DNA of 64,000 nucleotides from the NCBI GenBank assembly GCA_029961685.1, contig JARWKL010000012.1, forward strand, positions 4,999,807-5,063,806, written 5' to 3'. Shown here piece after piece: positions 1 through 10,644 of the stretch. Made by a program: the position numbers and the translations under genes. Position 1 is the first letter of the stretch, and the number at the start of each line of letters is the position of its first letter. The DNA comes from Aristolochia californica. Taxonomy: Eukaryota > Streptophyta > Magnoliopsida > Piperales > Aristolochiaceae. The notes under the pieces are model-generated. The model searched no databases. It was not told where the DNA came from and saw nothing but the letters and a program-made list of their open reading frames with translations.

Positions 1-105
1 ATCTAAAATGGAGATTCACAATGCACAAATGTAGAGAGAAATAATTCCAAAGAGTGTCTATAATTTTTAGGGATTGTAAGCTCTTTTCAAATTTTATATC
101 TTAGG

Positions 106-122
106 TTTCGCAATCGTCGGGA
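106..122 (+). other. CENP-B-box-like 17-mer (8 of 9 core positions)
   Basis: TTTCGCAATCGTCGGGA fits the mammalian CENP-B box core nTTCGnnnnAnnCGGGn at eight of nine fixed positions; the central A is C. Most monomers read ttttgcaatcgtcggg here and fit seven of nine. The element lies just before the G-rich tract. CENP-B boxes are established for mammals only, so function here is an inference and chance resemblance is possible. Confidence 0.35.
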
Positions 123-3100
123 AAGGGGGCAGGCGGGGGATATTTTACTGAGTGTTGACTCCCAATCCATAAGTAATTTCTTACAAAATATAGCCCGTGA
201 TGCATGTTAAATCACTTTACAATCATCTATGATTGTTAGGTCAGCTTTTTGCAAACTTGCAAAATAATGGCTTGTTTGACTCGGGTCAATATCTCACCGC
301 ACGTTCACTTGAGAATTTAATGAGTGTTTGTTGTTCTCTTTAAAAGCTTTGGATCCATATTATTTGCATCTCTAACATGTTTCAAGCATGCATATCCATT
401 TTTAAAACATGTGTAAAAGAAATCTCTTTCTTGTAAAATTCCAAGCTATTAGGGTTGAACTAGAAGAATTTCCCAAACTTGGATAACAAAATTTTTGTGT
501 TGATTTGTACTGTGTGAATATATTTTCTTTACTTAAATTTATTATTGTTAAAAAAATTTTCCATACATAAACTCTAAAATTTTCATTTTTTTGTGATATA
601 TTTGCCTTTTTTTTTTCAGGATGAAGGGAGAGGGAAAACTCAAATTTTTGAGTTAAGAAAAAAGTGTACTTCTAAAATGGAGATTCACAATTCACTAATG
701 AAGAGAGTAATAATTCGAAAGATTATCTGTAATTTTTTGGGATTTTAAGCTCTTTTTAATTTTTATATCTTAGGTTTTGCAATAGTCGGTAAAAGGGGGA
801 GGCGGGGGATTTTGAACTGAGTGTTGACTCCCAATCCATAAGTAATTTCTTACAAAAATATAGCCCATGATGCATGATAGATCACTTTACAATCATCTAT
901 GATTGTTGGGTCAGCTTTTTGCAAACATGCAAAATAATGGCTTGTTTGACTTGGGTAAATATCCCACTGCACGTTCACTTGAGAATTTAATGAGCATTCG
1001 TTATTCTCTTTAAAAGCTTTGGATCCATAGGTCATTTGCATCTTTAGGATGTTTCAAGTATACATATCCATTTTTAAAACACATGTAGAAGAAATCTTTT
1101 TCTTGTAAAATACTAAGCTATTAGGGTTGAACTATTGGAAATTCCCAAACTTGGATAACAAAACTTTTGTGTTCATTTGTGGTGAGTGAATAAATTTTCT
1201 TTACATACATTTGTTATTGTTTTAAATTTTTTTCATACATAAACTCTAAAATTTTAATTTTGTTGTGATCTATTTGCATTTTTTTGTTTAATGGATGAAG
1301 GGAGAGAGAAAACTCAAAGGTATGATTTAAGAAAAAAGTGTACATCTAAAATGGAGATGCACAATGCACAAATGTAGAGAGAGATATTACCAAAAAGTGT
1401 TTGCAAATTTTAGGGATTGTAAGCACTTTTTAGTTTTTATATCTCAGGTTTTGCAATCGTGGGGAAAAGGGAGAGGCAGGGGATTTTTAACTGAGTGTTG
1501 ACTCTCAATCCATAAGTCATTTCTTATAAAAATATAACCTGTTACGCATGATAAATCACTTTACAATTATCTATGATTGTTAGGTCAACTATTTGCAAAC
1601 GGGCAAAATAATGGCTTGTTTGACACGGGTAAATATCTCACCACACGTTCACTTGAGAATTTAATGAGCGTTTGTTATTCTCTTTAAAAGCTTTGGATCC
1701 ATGGGTCATTTGCATATCTAACATGTTTCAAGCATGCATATCCATTTTTTAAACATGTGTTGAAGAAATCTCTTTCTTGTAAAATTTCAAGCTATTAGGG
1801 TTGAACTAGTGGAATTCCCAAACTTGGATAACAAAATTTTTGTGTTCATTTGTGCTGTGTGAATAAATTTTCTTTACTTACATTTGTTATTGTTTTAAAT
1901 TTTTTCCATACATGAATTCAAAAATTTTCATTTTGTTGTGATATATTTGCCTTTTCTAGTTAATTGGATGAAGGGAGAGCGAAAACTCAGAGTTTTGTTT
2001 TAAGAAAAAGTGTACATCTAAAATGGAGATGCACAATGTAAAAATGTAGAGAGAGATACTTCCAAAGAGTGTCTTAAATTTTTAGAGATTGTAAGAATTT
2101 TTTAGTATTTATATCTCAGGTTCGGCAATCGTCGGGAAAAGGGGTTGGCGGGGGATTTTTAACTTCGTGTTGACTCCCAATCCGTAAGTCATTTCTTACA
2201 AAAATATTTCCCGTTGCACATGATAAATCACTTTGCAATTATCTATGACTGTTAGGTCAGCTTTTTGCAAACGGGCAAAATAATGGCTTGTTTGACACGG
2301 GTAAATATCACACCGCACGTTCACTTGAGAATTTAATGAGCCTTTGTTATTCTCTTTAAAAGCTTTTGATCCATACGTCATTTGAATCTCTAACATGCTT
2401 CAAGCATGCATATCCATTTTTAAAACATGTGTAGAACAAATCTCTTTCTTGTAAAATTCCAAGCTATTAGGGTTGAACTAGTGGAATTCCCAAACTTGGA
2501 TAACAAAAGTTTTGTGTTCATTTGAGCGGTGTGAATAAATTTTCATTACTTACGTTTGTTATTTTTTAAAAAATTTTCCATACATAAACTCTAAAATTTT
2601 CATTTTGTTGTGATCTATTTTCCTTTTTTGTTTACGGGATGAAGGGAGAGTGAAAACTCAAAGTTTTGATTTAAGAAAAAAGTGTACATCTAAAATGGAG
2701 ATGCAAAATGCACAAATGTAGAGAGAGATAATTCCAAAGAGTGTCTGTAATTTTTAGGGATTGTAAGCTCTTTTTAGTTTTTATATCTCAGGTTTTGCAA
2801 TCGTCAGGAAAAAGGGGAGGCAAGGGATTTTTAACTGAGTGTTGACTCCCAATCCATAAGTCATTTCTTACAAAAATATAGCCCATTACGCATGATAAAT
2901 TACTTTACAATTATCTATGATTGTTAGGTCAGCTTTTAGCAAACGGGCAAAATAATGGGTTGTTTGACACGGGTAAATATCCCACCGCACGTTGACTTGA
3001 GAATTTAATGAGCGTTTGTTATTCTCCTTAAAAGTTTTGGATCCATAGGTCATTTGCATCTCTAACATGTTTAAAACATGCATATCCATTTTTAAAACAC

Positions 3101-3510
3101 GTGTAGAAGAAATCTGTCTTGCAAAATTCCAAGATATTAGGGTTGAACTAGTGGAATTTCCCAAACTTGGATAACAAAAATTTTGTATTCATTTGTGCAG
3201 TGTGAATAAATTTTCTTTACTTACATTTGTTACTGTTTTAAACTTTTTCCATACATAAACTCTAAAATTTTCATTTTTTTGTGATATATTTGCCTTTTTT
3301 TGTTTACGGGATGAAGGGAGAGGGAAAACTAATATTCTTGATTTAAGAAAAAAGTGTACATTTAAAATGGAGATTCACAATGCACAAATGTAGAGAGAAA
3401 TAATTCCCAAGAGTGTCTGTAATTTTTAGGGATTGTAAGCTCTTTTTATTTTTTATATCTCAGGTTTTGCAATCGTCTGGAAAAGGGGGAGGTGGGGGAT
3501 CTTTAACTGA

Positions 3511-4184
3511 GTGTTGACTCCCAATCCATAAGTCATTTCTTACAAAAATATTGCCCGTTATGCATGATAAATCACTTTACAATCATCTATGATTGTTAAG
3601 TCAACTTTTTTCAAACGGGCAAAATAATGGCTATTTAGACTCGGGTAAATATCCCAACGCACGTTCACTTGAGAATTTAATGAGCATTTGTTATTCTCTT
3701 TAAAAGCATTGGATCCATAGGTCATTTGCATCTTTAACATGTTTCAAGCATGCATATCCATTTTCAAAACACGTGTAGAAGAAATCACTTTCTTTAAAAA
3801 TTCCAAGCTATTAGGGTTGAACTAGTGGAATTTCCCAAACTTGGATAACAAAACTTTTGTGTTCCTTTGTGCTGTGTGAATAAATTTCCTTCACTTACAT
3901 TTTTTATTGTTTGAAATTTTTTCCATTCATAAACTCTAAAATTTTCATTTTGTTGTGATCTATTTGCCTTTTTTTTGTTTTCGGGATGAAGGGAGAGGAA
4001 AAACTCAAATTTTTTATTTAAGAAAAAAGTGTACATCTAAAATTGAGATATATATTGCACAAATGTAGAGAGAGATAATTCCAAAAAGTGTCTCGAATTT
4101 TTAGGGATTGTAAGCTCTTTTTAGTTTTTATATCTCAGGTTTTACAATCGTCGGGAAAAGGGGAGGCTTGGGATTTTTAACTGA
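3511..4184. repeat. Representative monomer with internal landmarks
   Basis: This 674-bp copy is close to the common form and serves as a map. It begins at the phase word (3511). The dyad CAATCATCTATGATTG is at 3580-3595, GGATCC at 3711-3716, the imperfect dyad catgtttcaagcatg at 3738-3752 overlapping GCATGC (3748-3753), ACACGTGT at 3769-3776 and ACTAGT at 3821-3826. A T-rich stretch follows and ends in an oligo-T run (3969-3976). A purine-rich stretch starts at 3983, and the G-rich tract lies at about 4153-4173, just before the next phase word at 4185. The segment from 3580 to about 3850 is the best conserved among copies by eye; the T-rich stretch varies most, mainly in T-run length. Confidence 0.9.
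3580..3595. other. Dyad CAATCA-tcta-TGATTG, example of one per monomer
   Basis: A perfect 6-bp inverted repeat with a 4-base centre that is present in many monomers. A large subfamily reads caattatctatgattg and loses one pair. Copies reading caatcatcaatgattg gain a seventh pair. It could be a protein-binding dyad or a small cruciform; there is no direct evidence of function. Confidence 0.6.
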
Positions 4185-4859
4185 GTGTTGACTCCCAATC
4201 CATGAGTCATTTGTTACAAAAATATTACCCGTTATGCATGATAAATAACTTTACAATCATCTATGATTGTTAGGTCAGTTTTTTGCGAATGGGCAAAATA
4301 ATGGCTTGTTTAACTCAGGTAAATATCACACCGCACGTTCACTTGAGAATTTAATGAGCGTTTGTTATTCTCTTTAAAAGCTTTGGATCCATAGGTCATT
4401 TGCATCTCTAACATGTTTCAAGCATGCATATCCATTTTTAATACACGTCTTGAAGAAATCTTTTTCTTGTAAAATTCCAATCTATTAGGGTTGAACTTGT
4501 TGAATTTCCAAACAATGGATAATGAAACTTCTGTGTTTATTTGTGCTGTGTGAATAAATTTTCTTTACGTTTCTTTGTTATTGTTTAAAAATTTTTCCAT
4601 ACATAAACACTAAAATTTTTATTTTTTTGTGCTCTATTTGCCTTTTTTTTGTTTACAGGATGAAGGGAGATCGAAAAAACAAAGTTTTTATTTAAGAAAA
4701 AATTGTACATCTGACATGGAGATGCATAATGCACAAATGTAGAGAGATATAATTCCAAAGAGTGTCTATAATTTTTAGGGATTGTAAGCTCTTTTTAGTT
4801 TTTATATCTAAGCTTTTGCAATCGTCGGGAAAAGAGGGAGGTAGGGGATTTTTAACTGA

Positions 4860-7800
4860 GTGTTGACTCCCAATCCATTAGTCATTTCTTAAAACAATAT
4901 AGCCCGTTACACATGATAAATCACTTTACAATTATCTATGATTGTTAGGTCAGCTTTTAGCAAACAGGCAAAATAATGGCTTGTTTGACATGCGTAAATA
5001 TCCCACCACAAGTTCACTTGAGAATTTAATGAGCGTTTGTTATTCTCTTTAAAAGCTTTGGATCCATAGGTCCTTTGCATCTCTAACATGTTTCAAGCAT
5101 TCATATCCATTTTTAAAACACGTGTAGAAGAAATCTCTTTCTTGTTAAATTCCAAGATATTAGGGTTGAACTAGTGGAATTTCCCAAACTGGGATAACAA
5201 AAATTTTGAGTTCATTTGTTTTGTGTGAATAAATTTTTTTACTTACATTTGTTATTGTTTAAATATTTTCCATTCATAAACTCTAAAATTTTCATTTTTT
5301 TGTGATATATTCTTTTGTGTTCGTTTGTGGTGTGTGAATAAATTTTATTTACTGACATTAGTTATTGTTTTAAAAAAATTTCCATACGTAAACTCTAAAA
5401 TTTTAATTTTGTTGTGATCTATTTGTCTTTTTTTTTTGTTTACGGGATGAAGGGGGAGCGAAAACTCAAAGTTTTTATTTAAGAAAAATGTGTACATCTA
5501 AAATGGAGATGCACAATGCACAAATGTAGAGAGAGATAATTCCAATGAGTGTCTACAATTTTTAGGGATTGTAAACTCTTTTTAGTTTTTATATCTCAGG
5601 TTTTGCAATCGTCGGGAAAAAGGGAGGCGGGGGCATTTTAACCGAGTGTTGACTCCCAATCCATAATTCATTTATTAAAAAAATATAGTTTGTTACGTAT
5701 GATAAATCACTTTACAATCACCTATGATTGTAAGGTCAGCTATTTTCAAACGGGAAAAATAATGGCTTGTTTGACTTAGGTAAATATCCCACTGCACGTT
5801 TACTTGAGAATTTAATGAGTTGCTGTTATTCTCTTTAAAAGATTTAGATTCATAGGTCATTTGAATCTTTAACATGTTTCAAGCATGCATATCCATTTTT
5901 AAAACACGTGTAGAAGAAATCTCTTTCTTGTAAAATTCTAAGCTACGAGGGTAGAACAAGTGGAATTTCCCACAGTTGGATAACAGAAGTTTTGTGTTCA
6001 TTTGTGGTGTGTGAATAAATTTTTTTTACTTACATTTTTTATTGTTTTAATTTTTTTTCCATAAGTAAACTCTTAAATTTTCATTTTTTTGTGATCTATT
6101 TGCCTTTTTTTTGTTAACGGGATGAAGTGATAGCGAAAACTGAAAGTATATATTTAAGAAAAAAGTGTACATCTAAAATGGAGATGCACAATGCACAAAT
6201 GTAGAAAGAGATAATTCCAAAGAGTGTCTATAAGTTTTAGGGATTGTAAGCACTTTTTAGTATTTATATCTCAGGTCATGCAATCGTTAGGAAAAGGGAG
6301 AGGCCAGTGATTTTTAACTGAGTGTTGACTCCCAATCAATAAGTCATTTCTTAAAAAAAAAAAAAGGCCCGTAACACATGATAAATCACTTTACAATCAT
6401 CTATGATTGTTATGGAATGGCCTGTTTGACTCGGGTAAATATTCCACATCACGTTCACTTGAGAATTTAATGAGAGTTTTTTATTCTCTTTAAAAGCCTT
6501 GGATCCATAGGTCATTTGCATCTTTAACATGTTTCAAGCATGTATATCCATTTTTAAAACACGTGTAGAAGAAATATCTTTCTTGTAAAATTCCAAGCTA
6601 TGAGGGTTGAACTAGTGGAATTTTCAAAACTTAAAGAAAAGAACTTTTGTGTACGTTTGTGGTGTGTGAATAAATTTATTTTACTTACATTTGTTATTGT
6701 TTTAAATTTTTTTCCATTCGTAAATTCTAAAAATTTAATTTTGTTGTGATCTTTTTGCCTTTATTTGTCTACGGGATAAAGGGAGAGGGAAAAATCAAAG
6801 TTTATATTTAAGAAAAAAGTGGACATCTAAAATGGAGATGCACAATGCACAAACGTAGAGAGAGATAATGCCAAAGAGTGTCTGTAATTTTTAGGGATTG
6901 TAAGCACTTTTTAGTTTTTATATCTCAGGTTTTGCAATCGTCGGGAAAAGAGGGAGGCGGGGGATTTTTAACTTAGTGTTGATTCCCAATCCATAAGTCT
7001 TTTCTTAAAAAAATATAGCCCGTTACGCATGATAAATCACTTTACAATCATCTATGATTGTTAGGTAATGGCTTGTTTGACTCGTGTAAATATCCCACCG
7101 CACGTTCACTTGAGAATTTAATGAGCATTGGTTATTCTTTGTAAAAGTTTTGGAACCATAGGTCATTTGCATCTTTAACATGTTTCAAGCATGCATATCC
7201 ATTTTTAAAACACGTGTAGAAGAAATCTCTTTCTCGTAAAATTCCAAGCTATGAGGGTTGAACTTGTGGAATTTCCCAATTTTACATAACAGAACTTTTG
7301 ATTTCATTTGTGGTGTGTGAATAAATTTTCTTTACTAACATTTATTATTGTTTTAAATTTTTTTCCATACGTAAACTCTAAAATTTTAATTTTGTTGTGA
7401 TCTATTTGCCTTTTTTTTGTTTACGAGATGAAGGGAGAACGAAAACTCAAAGTTTAGATTTAAGAAAAACGTGTACATCTAAAATGGAGATGCACAATGC
7501 ACAAATATAGAGAGAGATAACTCCAAAGAGTATCTACAATTTTTAGGGATTGTAAGCTCTTTTTAGTTTTTATATCTCAAGTTTTGCAATCATCAGGAAT
7601 AGGGGGAAGCAGCGGAATTTTAACTGTGTGTTGACTCCCAATCCATAATTCATTTCGTAAAAAAATGTAGCCCATTACGCATGATAAATCACTTTACAAT
7701 CACCTATGATTGTAAGGTCAACTATTTTCAAACGGGCAAAATAATGGCTTGTTTGACTCGGGTAAATATCCCACCGCACGTTCACTTGAGAATTTAATGA

Positions 7801-10304
7801 GTTATTGTTATTCTCTTTAAAAGCTTTAGATCCATAGGTGATTTGAATCTTTAACTTGTTTCAAGCATGCTTATCCATTTTTAAAACACGTGTGGAAGAA
7901 ATCTCTTTCTTGTAAAATTCCAAGCTACGAGGGTTGAACTAGTGGAATTTCCCAAAGTTGGATAATAGAACTTTTGTGTTCATTTTTGGTGTGTGACTAA
8001 ATTTTATTTACTTACATTTGTAATTGTTTTAATTTTTTTCCATAAGTAAACTCTTAAATTTTCATTTTTTTGTGATCTATTTGCCTTTTTTTTGTTTACG
8101 GGATGAAGTGATAGCGAAAACTGAAAGTTTTGATTTAAGAAAAATGTGTACATCTAAAATAAAGATGCACAATGCACAAATATAGAGAGAGATAATTCTA
8201 AAGAGTGTCTGTAATTTTTAGGGATTGTAAGCTCTTTTTAGTTTTTATATATCTGGTCTTGCAATCGTCAGGAAAAGGGGGAGGCGGGTGATTTTTAATT
8301 GAGTGTCGACTCCCAATCCATAAGTCATTTCTTTCAAAAATATAGTCCATAACGCATGATAAATCACTTTACAATCATCTATGATTGTTAGGTAATGGCT
8401 TGTTTGACTCGGGTAAATATCCCACCGCACGTTCACTTGAGAATTTCATGAGCGTTTCTTATTCTCTTTAAAAGTTTTGGATCCAGAGGTCAGTTGCATC
8501 TTTAACATGTTTCAAGCATGTATATCCATTTTTAAAACACGTGTAGAAGAAATCTCTTTCTTGTAAAATTCCAAGCTATGAGATTTGAACTAGTGGAATT
8601 TCCCAAACTTATATAACAGAACTTTTGTGTTCGTTTCTGGTGTGTGGATAAACTATTTTTACTTAAATTTGTTATTGTTTTAAATTTTTTTCCATTCGTA
8701 AATTCTAAAATTTTAATTTTGTTGTGATCTATTTGCCTTTTTTTTGTCTACGAGATGTAGGGAAAGGGAAAACTCAAAGTTTATATTTAATAAAAAAGTT
8801 TCCTTCTAAAATGGAGAAGCACAATGCACAAATGTAGAGAGAGATAATGACAAAGAGCGCCTATAATTTTTAGGGATTTTAAACTCTTTTTAGTTTTTAT
8901 ATCTCAGGTTTAGCAATCGTCGGGAAAAGGGGGAGGTGGGGGATTTTTAACTGAGTGTTGACTCCCAATCCATAAGTCATTTCTTACAAAAATATTGCCC
9001 GTTTCGCATGATAAATCACTTTACAATCACCTATGATTGTTTGGTCAGCTTTTTGCAAATGGGCAAAATAATGGCTTGTTTAACTCGGGTTAATAACCCA
9101 CCGCACGTTCACTTGAGAATTTAATGAGTGTTTGTTATTATCTTTAAAAGCTTTAGATCCATAGGTCATTTGGATCTTTAACATGTTTCTAGCATGCATA
9201 TCCCTTTTTAAAACACGTGTAGAAGAAATCTCTTTCTTGTAAAATTCCAAGCTACGAGGGTTGAACTAGTGGAATTTCCCAAACTTGGATAACAAAACTT
9301 TTTTTTTCATTTGTGGTTGTTGAATAAATTTTCTTTTCTTACAATTGTTATTGTTTTAAATTTTTTTTCCATACATAAACTCTAAAATTTTCATTTTTTT
9401 GTGATCTATTTGCCTTTTTTTTTTTACGAGATGAAGGGAGAGCGAAAACTCAAAGTTTTGATTTAAGAAAAAAGTGTAAATCTAAAATGGAGAAGCACAA
9501 TGCACAAATGTAGAGAGAGATAATTTCAAAGAGTGTCTGTAATTTTTAGAGATTGTAAGCTCTTTTTAGTTTTTATATCTCAGGTTTTCCAATCATCGGG
9601 AAAAGGGGGAGGTGGGGGATTTTTAACTGAGTGTTGACTCCCAATCCATAAGTAATTTCTTATAAAAATAAAGCCCGTTACGCATGATAAATCACTTTAC
9701 AATATTATATGATTGTTAGGTCAGCTTTTTGCAAACGGGTAAAATAATGGCTTGTTTGACTCGGGTAAATATCCCACCGTACGTTCGCATGAGAATTTAA
9801 TGAGCGTTGGTTATTCTCTTTAAATGCTTTGGATTCGTAAGTCATTTGCATCTTTAACATGTTTCAATCATGCATATCCATTTTTAAAACATGTGTAAAA
9901 AAAATTCCTTTCTAGTAAAATTCCAAGCTATAAGGGTGTAACTAGTGGAATTTCCCAAACTTGGATAACATAACTTATGTGTTCATTTGTGGTGAGTGAA
10001 TAAATTTTGTTTATTTACATTTGTTCTTGTTTTAATTTTTTTTCCATACGTAAACTCTAAAATTTTCATTTTGTTGTGATCTATTTACCTTTTTTTTGTT
10101 TACGGTATGAAGGGAGAGCGAAAACTCAAGGTTTTGATTTAAGAAAAATGTGTACATATAAAATGGAGATGCACAATGCAAAAATGTAGAGAGAAAATTT
10201 CAAAGAGTGTATTGAATTTTTAGGGATTGTAATCTCTTTTTAGTATTTATATCTCAGGTTTAGCAATTGTTGGGAAAAGGGGGAGGCGGAGGATTTTTAA
10301 CTGA
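4860..10304. repeat. Block 1 monomers, slots shared by three blocks
   Basis: Phase starts are 4860, 5646, 6322, 6976, 7628, 8303, 8955 and 9631. Spacings are 786, 676, 654, 652, 675, 652, 676 and 674 bp. The same succession is seen from 35606 and, minus one slot, from 59825. Monomers at 6322, 6976 and 8303 lack about 24 bp after the first dyad. Those at 5646 and 7628 share a distinct form reading aatccataattcattt and tgattgtaaggtca. Confidence 0.85.
5204..5424. repeat. 110-bp internal tandem duplication in a monomer
   Basis: Within the monomer starting at 4860, the T-rich stretch from ttttgagttc (5204) to about 5312 is repeated from ttttgtgttc (5313) to about 5424. This lengthens the monomer to 786 bp. 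The two copies have diverged: the first reads tgtgatatat where the second reads tgtgatctat. The second copy resembles other monomer types, so the duplication may have arisen by out-of-register exchange between two different monomers rather than by simple slippage. The same structure is at 35950-36170. Confidence 0.9.
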
Positions 10305-10644
10305 GTGTTGACTCCCATGTCAAAGGTCATTTCTTACAAAAATATAGCTCGATACGCATGATAAATCACTTTACCATCATCTATGATTGTTAGGGCAGCT
10401 TTTTCCAAACGGGCAAAATAATGGCTTCTTTGACCGGGGTAAATATCTTACCGCACGTTCACTTGAGAATTTAATGAGTGTTTGTTATTCTCTTTTGAAA
10501 GCTTTGGATCCATTTGTCATTTGTGTCTTTAACATGTTTCAAGCAATCATATCCATTTTTAAAACACGTGTAAGCTCTTTTTAGTTTTTATATCTCAGGT
10601 TTTGCAATCGTTGGGAAAAGGGGGAGGCGAGGGTTTTTAACTGA
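10305..10644. repeat. Half-length monomer (340 bp)
   Basis: The left half of a monomer runs to the ACACGTG region and then jumps to the taagctctttttag segment near the monomer end. The parental sequences share tgta at 10569-10572, so the deletion of about 335 bp has 4 bp of microhomology. The left half matches 40910 in block 2, including ggcttctttgaccgggg and cttttgaaagctttgg. However, 40910 continues with a right half like that of 10645. The two blocks therefore resolved the same pair of ancestral monomers differently. Confidence 0.9.

Larger units (their letters stand above)
1..4859. repeat. HOR block 0 (partial): tail slots
   Basis: Phase starts are at 152, 821, 1495, 2167, 2839, 3511 and 4185; bases 1-151 are the end of a monomer begun outside the window. 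The run matches 20047-24770 in block 1, about 19.9 kb away, and 46283-49579 in block 2. Markers include caattcactaatgaagaga at 688-706 and 20602-20620, and attgagatatatattgcac at 4042-4060, 23956-23974 and 48774-48792. The monomer at 1495 has a counterpart in block 2 (46957, both read ctctcaatcc) but none in block 1. The monomer at 821 has a right part matching the right part of 21409 and 46283, so a slot was lost by fusion here. Confidence 0.85.

Noticed and set aside
3558..3740. A recurring 60-codon minus-strand open frame (ends in ...KVIYHA or similar), present in roughly forty monomers
   Set aside because: It lies in the best-conserved part of the monomer, so it recurs with the repeat. 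Changes alter amino acids freely (N/K, S/C, Q/K), stops or frame breaks remove it in about half the copies, the 24-bp and 18-bp deletions occur within it, and no signal, domain or promoter is recognisable. It is treated as a shadow of the satellite.
3811..3826. Telomere-like ttagggtt in each monomer
   Set aside because: It occurs once per monomer (ctattagggttgaac) and never in tandem, so it is not telomeric DNA.
3511..4184. The 672-bp monomer as an ancient dimer of two ~336-bp halves
   Set aside because: I compared the two halves by eye and found no alignment beyond scattered AT-rich words. The 340-bp copy at 10305 is explained by a deletion junction instead.
10387..10584. Plus-strand open frame of 65 codons, with a similar one at 40992-41198
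   Set aside because: It is the same monomer segment read on the other strand. It is open only because of variants in one slot, and in the first copy it runs across a deletion junction.
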